A DNA stretch of 64,000 nucleotides from Hetaerina americana (Eukaryota > Arthropoda > Insecta > Odonata > Calopterygidae), in contig JAKTNV010000003.1 of the NCBI GenBank assembly GCA_022747635.1, forward strand, positions 15,680,911-15,744,910, read 5' to 3'. Under the pieces are notes generated by a model. That model worked only from the letters and a program-made list of their open reading frames with translations. It had not been told where the DNA came from and ran no database searches. Within the stretch, counting starts at the first letter, position 1, and the number at the start of each line of letters is the position of its first letter. Made by a program: the position numbers and the translations under genes. This document shows positions 59,481-64,000 of this stretch, one piece after another.

Positions 59481-62400
59481 TCGAAGGAGTACAGGAGGAA
59501 CGAACATTTTCAAGGTCTTTCGTAAAAATATGAATCGAATTGCATTAGCAATTTATCACGTTCGAATCGAATATGCAAAGCTTTTCGCCATAGTGGAGAG
59601 GGACTGCCGCTCTTGATGGGTTTTACGAGCACAAACACTTCATGAAGTCTGACATCAGTTATTAGCCTTGCATGAAACGGGGAAAGGTCGACACACTATT
59701 AATGTTGCCTTGTGATTTAGCTTCACTGGAACCTAATGAATTTGTAGATGTCAAGTGGGGGTGGTTAGTTTTTATCCCTTCCAGTTTGCGGAAGATATGA
59801 CAGCACGAGGCGATTTTGGGCAATGTGTGTAAGTGATAACATACACGGTAGGTAGAACACCATCTGTGAAAACGCTACCCGCGCGAAACCATTCGGGAAA
59901 CGAGAGAAAACTTCTTCCCGAAGAAAACTCATGATTTTCAATGCAAATTTCTTTAAACGATTAAGAGAGAATCTGGGTACACGCCGTAACTCGCAATTTG
60001 TAACCTTTTCCCATATTTTCCCAAAATAATAATAGGCAGGATAGAATTATTTACGCGCAATGAAGGCGGATAAAAGCTGGCTGGAAATAAGGTGAAGACT
60101 AGATGGACATCTCCGTCGGAGTGGCAAATAATGAATTCAAATATGAAACATTCTGTTCAAAACGAATGTTGATGGTTCCAGATATGAAGCATACAGAAAA
60201 TTAACCCAGGCCTAAAAAATAATAAAATAATATTTTTTATAGATACTCATGCCCTGCTATTTTCGATCGCACCGACTAATATGCCACTTTCCCGATTTTT
60301 CTTACAGGCATTTAGAAAGTGAGTCTGCACTTCGCACAAATTCTCTCGTCTTTTCTCTCGTCACAGGCGTCACCGCAGTCGTCCAGTTCATAGTTTTGGT
60401 TTTTGCTAGGACATGCGCGCTCGATGGACTCGAGGAAACAGGAACAGATCGGGCACTTTTCCCAATTTTTAAATAAACAATTATCCCCGATGTTTTACCG
60501 ATTTCCCCGATCGACTGGGCACCCTGTTATAGAAATCACAAAAATTGAGCGACGAAATCCTCTTGACAATCCGGTTGAAACATGGTGCTTCGCTCGCCAG
60601 CTAAAATGCAAGTCACGGGAGTCGGACCCTGCGCCCAATATACACATGCTACAAGTATGTTGTCATGGTACGAGTCGATCAGAGTTAACGCTACGACGAG
60701 AATTCACCCGCAAAAGAATATTAAACCCAATTACTACTACAGAATGTATTTCGGACTGACCGCCGCCATGATACCAGGCTCGGCGATGGGCCAGGGAGGG
60801 AAGTTATATTTTGACGGAGATTTGAATAATAGGGAAATTATTGTTGCGAAAGGATTACATGAACGGCTGTAAAATAGGATTGAAATCCTATTTAGCCACT
60901 CACTTAGGGTATTAGGTCTGTTTCCACGCGACATGATATTTATGAGAAAGGCGTGAACATTTTACCTGGAAATACATAAGTTAGTAAATTCTGAGGCGAA
61001 ACTTGATGGCATCGGTTTAGTAAGCACTTCGAGGCGAAATTACCTGTACCAAGGTCGTTCGTAAAGCATCTACCATAAAAAAGAATAGCGAGAGAAAATC
61101 CGATATAGTGAAAATTTAATCTCGTCACATCCACGAAGATGAAGTCTTCCTAATACGCGAATATATTAAGTTTCCATGATAAAATATTTATGTGGGGATA
61201 GATTATTATACTTCCTCCTAATGTAATAGTATTTCTGGTCAGTTACGTCGTAATATGAATTTCTAACACTTGGTGGTGGATGATGAATGTCATGAGAAGG
61301 ATTTTATATCCAAAACCTGCAAACTGTAACTGCTAATTTACATTCGGAAATAACTCCCTTTTTTGAACGGATTTTCAGAGAGTTCTAATTACGACGCCAA
61401 TGACAAAATCACACGCATATTGCCCTCCCGAGCAATTTACATGTAATTGTGTCTTTGCTGCTGGTTTTTCGGCGGAAAAAAACTTGAAGATGGTTCCATT
61501 CGTAGGCGGAAGTTTTTTCTAAGGCCCCTTTCGAAGATGAATTTTTAATAAAGACGTTGAAAATGACGTATTTCAGGGCAAACCTGACAATAGAAATTAC
61601 CCAGAAATAATACTTAAAACTATCCATAAGAACATCAATGGATCGCAAACAAAAAAATATATTCTCTATCTATAAATAATGCCAAAAACCTCGCCTTAAC
61701 TTCAGCTCTCAGGCCTATTTTTTACTTGCACGAGGGAATTCGCTTTTAGCCACGGTAAAATCTTACTTAGGGCATTCGTAATGTAAACGATAAATCAAAA
61801 GTATACGCTGTAAATTACACGTTATAGCTATCGAGCTTAGGATGAAAAAAGGATGGTACTTACATATTATAGTAGCTCGCACACGACCGCGTAGCGCCAG
61901 GGAGATAAAAACATCACACATCATCAAATAATATTTACACTAAAGTCACGCCTACGTTATCACGAATAAGCCTATCGTCGAACGTGAACACGCGAATGAA
62001 CGTCTAAAGTCAATTAATTAGCGTATAGGAACTGGTACCTCTGAACATTTCAAACCTTTAGGCAAGTTGTCATTCACATTGACTAGGGCTGAACAGTCCA
62101 TGAACTGCAACAGACTGTTTTTATTTTACCTACGCTACAGACATGCAAGGTGCATATACATGAATTTAAACTGCCGAGTAAAACCATGAACTATATAATA
62201 GAGGACCATTACGATTCTCCAGCCAATTCCATTCGTTTTGGCCGATAACCAATCCACTGACTGTGATTTGAGACGTTTCCAATTTGTACTCCATTCAGCG
62301 TCCAGTGTTTATTTTCGACAACCACCTATTTACAAAGGTCCACGCTTAATAAACGAATTGTATGCACAGGGAAGCGTTTGCAACGAGAGAATGCGCAACC

Positions 62401-62887
62401 CTCAAGATTTGCAAAATGAAGATAATACTCACAAGGCATACCTACCACAACTACGCCTACCTCGTGAAAGCTACTAAGCATATTAAATAGGCATATTAAT
62501 TTTTCAGGCAAGTATTTTTTTCGCTGCCACTGAGAAGTTCATCTTTCAGTTTCAACTCAATTACTAAGTCTAAGTGCTGATGGGATCTCCATTAGCTCAA
62601 ATTGGATTAATCGTACGACTTTTCACAGCTGAGCTGGAAAGCACGCTTCGGAAAGAAGAAGTTGGATACCCAACCTATGCTTTATCCAAATGATGAAGCT
62701 ACTAGGTCGTAAAGTTAAAATCCGGACGTGCGTTTAGCCATCGTGACGTCAGTCGCAACTTCATTCACGTGATCCATAGGACGAGGTCGTTTAGCACGTA
62801 CGGCGTTTAGGTCGTACAGGAACTTCACTGAAATTTGCATCATTACACAACACCCTGGATAGTCGCTGTATTTAAACTAGAGATAAG
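59481..62887. other. No gene recognised over about 3.4 kb
   Basis: The overlapping ORFs at 60249-60872 are short and unlike any family I know. A donor-like ATAATAT|GTAAGT on the minus strand near 61864 has no supporting exon. Confidence 0.4.
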
Positions 62888-62975
62888 CCAGAGGGTGAAA
62901 CAAACCCTGTTCCCTGGATCGGGAATAGGGTTTGTTTCACCACCCTAGGGTTTAGGGAATAGGGTTTGTTTGTTT
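62888..62975. repeat. Small palindrome plus direct repeat
   Basis: GGGTGAAACAAACCCTGTTC pairs with GGGAATAGGGTTTGTTTCAC across a short loop, and GGGAATAGGGTTTGTTTG follows again. Confidence 0.7.
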
Positions 62976-63458
62976 GGGGGACAGTGCTGAGACAGAAATA
63001 TAAAAAGACGAAATAGAGATGTAATTTGAAACAGTGGCAATGCCCATTTTCACACTGGAGTCTCATTTAAGCACAATAAAATCGAACATAAATAAAAAAG
63101 GAAGTCCAAAAATTGCGCATACAAAACATACAAGTTAAGTAGTCTATTGTTACTTTTATTCTCCATTTCTGTAGAACAAGCATTTGGAATATCTGGACGT
63201 CATTACCGACTTGACTTCCACGAGAAAAACTCTGTTTAGAGCATCGGCCCGGCAAGTCGAAAGATCCGGTGTTCACGTCCCGGTCAAGGAAATATTTTTG
63301 CGCTTGTGATCTGCTCGATTCCGCCTTCCTCACCTATCCTGTGTTCGTCCTTTAAATGTGTTCCTATCCTTTATCCTTAAATATATTTCTTATGTGAATG
63401 AATATTTGTTCGCCATATTTCGGGTTTTCGTGTTTGACTGTATGTATAACATATATAC

Positions 63459-63461
<3 letters not shown>
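62976..63461. other. No gene recognised
   Basis: A B-box-like GTGTTCACGTCCCGGTCAAG at about 63270 hints at another SINE fragment. Confidence 0.35.
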
Positions 63462-63499
<38 letters not shown>

Positions 63500-63526
63500 T
63501 ATGTATATACATAAATATATATATAC

Positions 63527-63571
<45 letters not shown>

Positions 63572-63598
63572 TATGTATATACATAAATATATATATAC

Positions 63599-63640
<42 letters not shown>
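63462..63640. repeat. TA-rich microsatellite with internal duplication
   Basis: (TA)n broken by ATGTATATACATAAATATA, which recurs after about 80 bp together with flanking TA runs. The YIYIYI-type ORFs here are artefacts. Confidence 0.95.
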
Positions 63641-63642
<2 letters not shown>

Positions 63643-63719
63643 GAGGAAGTACTTGGTATGGTGGGCGAAGAGAGGGGTTTGTTGGGAGAAATCCTATGGA
63701 GGCAGGAAAAGTGGATGAA

Positions 63720-63720
<1 letters not shown>
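63641..63720 (+). mobile_element. LINE C-terminal fragment, first copy of an 80-bp direct repeat
   Basis: ATGAGGAAGTACTTGGTATG...GTGGATGAAG is repeated at 63798-63877. It encodes [18 protein letters not shown], the same LINE C-terminal segment as at 2486-2380. Confidence 0.75.

Positions 63721-63797
<77 letters not shown>
63721..63797. repeat. (TA)n microsatellite
   Basis: About 70 bp of pure TA followed by TAAATAAATAAATG, between the two 80-bp copies. Confidence 0.95.
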
Positions 63798-63798
<1 letters not shown>

Positions 63799-64000
63799 TG
63801 AGGAAGTACTTGGTATGGTGGGCGAAGAGAGGGGTTTGTTGGGAGAAATCCTATGGAGGCAGGAAAAGTGGATGAAGGGGGTGTTGACCGGCAGTGGGAT
63901 GTTGAAGACTGTAATTGAGGGGAGAATGTTAGGCAAGCGAGGAAAGGGAAGGAACAGGATAGGGATGTTGGACGGGATGAAGGGAGGAAGAAAGTACTCA
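63798..64000 (+). mobile_element. LINE C-terminal fragment, second and longer copy
   Basis: After the shared 80 bp it continues with residues like [20 protein letters not shown] and [11 protein letters not shown], open to the window edge. The family match is the LINE at 2.1-4.6 kb. Confidence 0.75.

Noticed and set aside
60249..60872. Cluster of overlapping plus-strand ORFs
   Set aside because: Up to 118 codons but no domain, no splice support and ordinary composition.
63358..63936. YIYIYI-type and related ORFs
   Set aside because: Translations of (TA)n microsatellite; not proteins.

Overview
This is animal nuclear DNA, most likely from an insect. It is AT-rich, its genes are split by GT-AG introns, it is crowded with non-LTR retrotransposon, SINE and mariner debris, and it carries a Keap1 gene whose protein has an insect-like pattern. 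Species cannot be fixed from the sequence alone. I see no bacterial, viral or organellar genes.

Two protein-coding genes can be rebuilt exon by exon. Both are on the minus strand, in tandem. (1) Positions 22575-32725: a four-exon gene for a predicted 2164-residue, charged, low-complexity protein. One giant exon of 6210 bp carries eight near-identical in-frame 46-residue repeats. A separate small last exon ends in a motif that resembles the RAD51-binding C-terminus of RAD51AP1/RAD51AP2. All three splice joins keep the reading frame. (2) Positions 36766-47077: nine exons of Keap1, the redox-sensing CUL3 adaptor that controls Nrf2/CncC. They give 562 residues covering most of the BTB domain, the BACK domain and all six Kelch repeats through to the stop. 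The extreme N-terminus is not identified; a candidate non-coding 5' exon lies near 52.6 kb.

Layout: 0-22 kb is gene-poor and full of repeats. It holds a decayed endonuclease/RT LINE at 2.1-4.6 kb with 102-bp tandem units beside its 5' end, a 150-bp MITE with perfect inverted ends, a decayed tandem satellite at 5.9-7.1 kb, tRNA-derived SINEs, CR1/jockey-like LINE 3' ends, a plus-strand LINE at 18.1-20.0 kb and a strong hairpin at 20.1 kb. The RAD51-motif gene occupies 22.5-32.7 kb, about 4 kb of intergenic DNA follows, and Keap1 fills 36.7-47.1 kb. At 47.5-50.7 kb is a nested stack: a minus-strand LINE, a plus-strand RT fragment inside it with a 7-bp target duplication, and a dead mariner that coincides with a deletion in the LINE. 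From 50.7 to 64 kb there is mostly unrecognised AT-rich DNA with further LINE 3' ends, one SINE and large TA arrays at the right edge.

The two genes have no obvious shared pathway beyond genome and stress protection; their adjacency is not evidence of a functional link. The most novel item is the giant repeat-bearing protein with a RAD51-binding-like tail.
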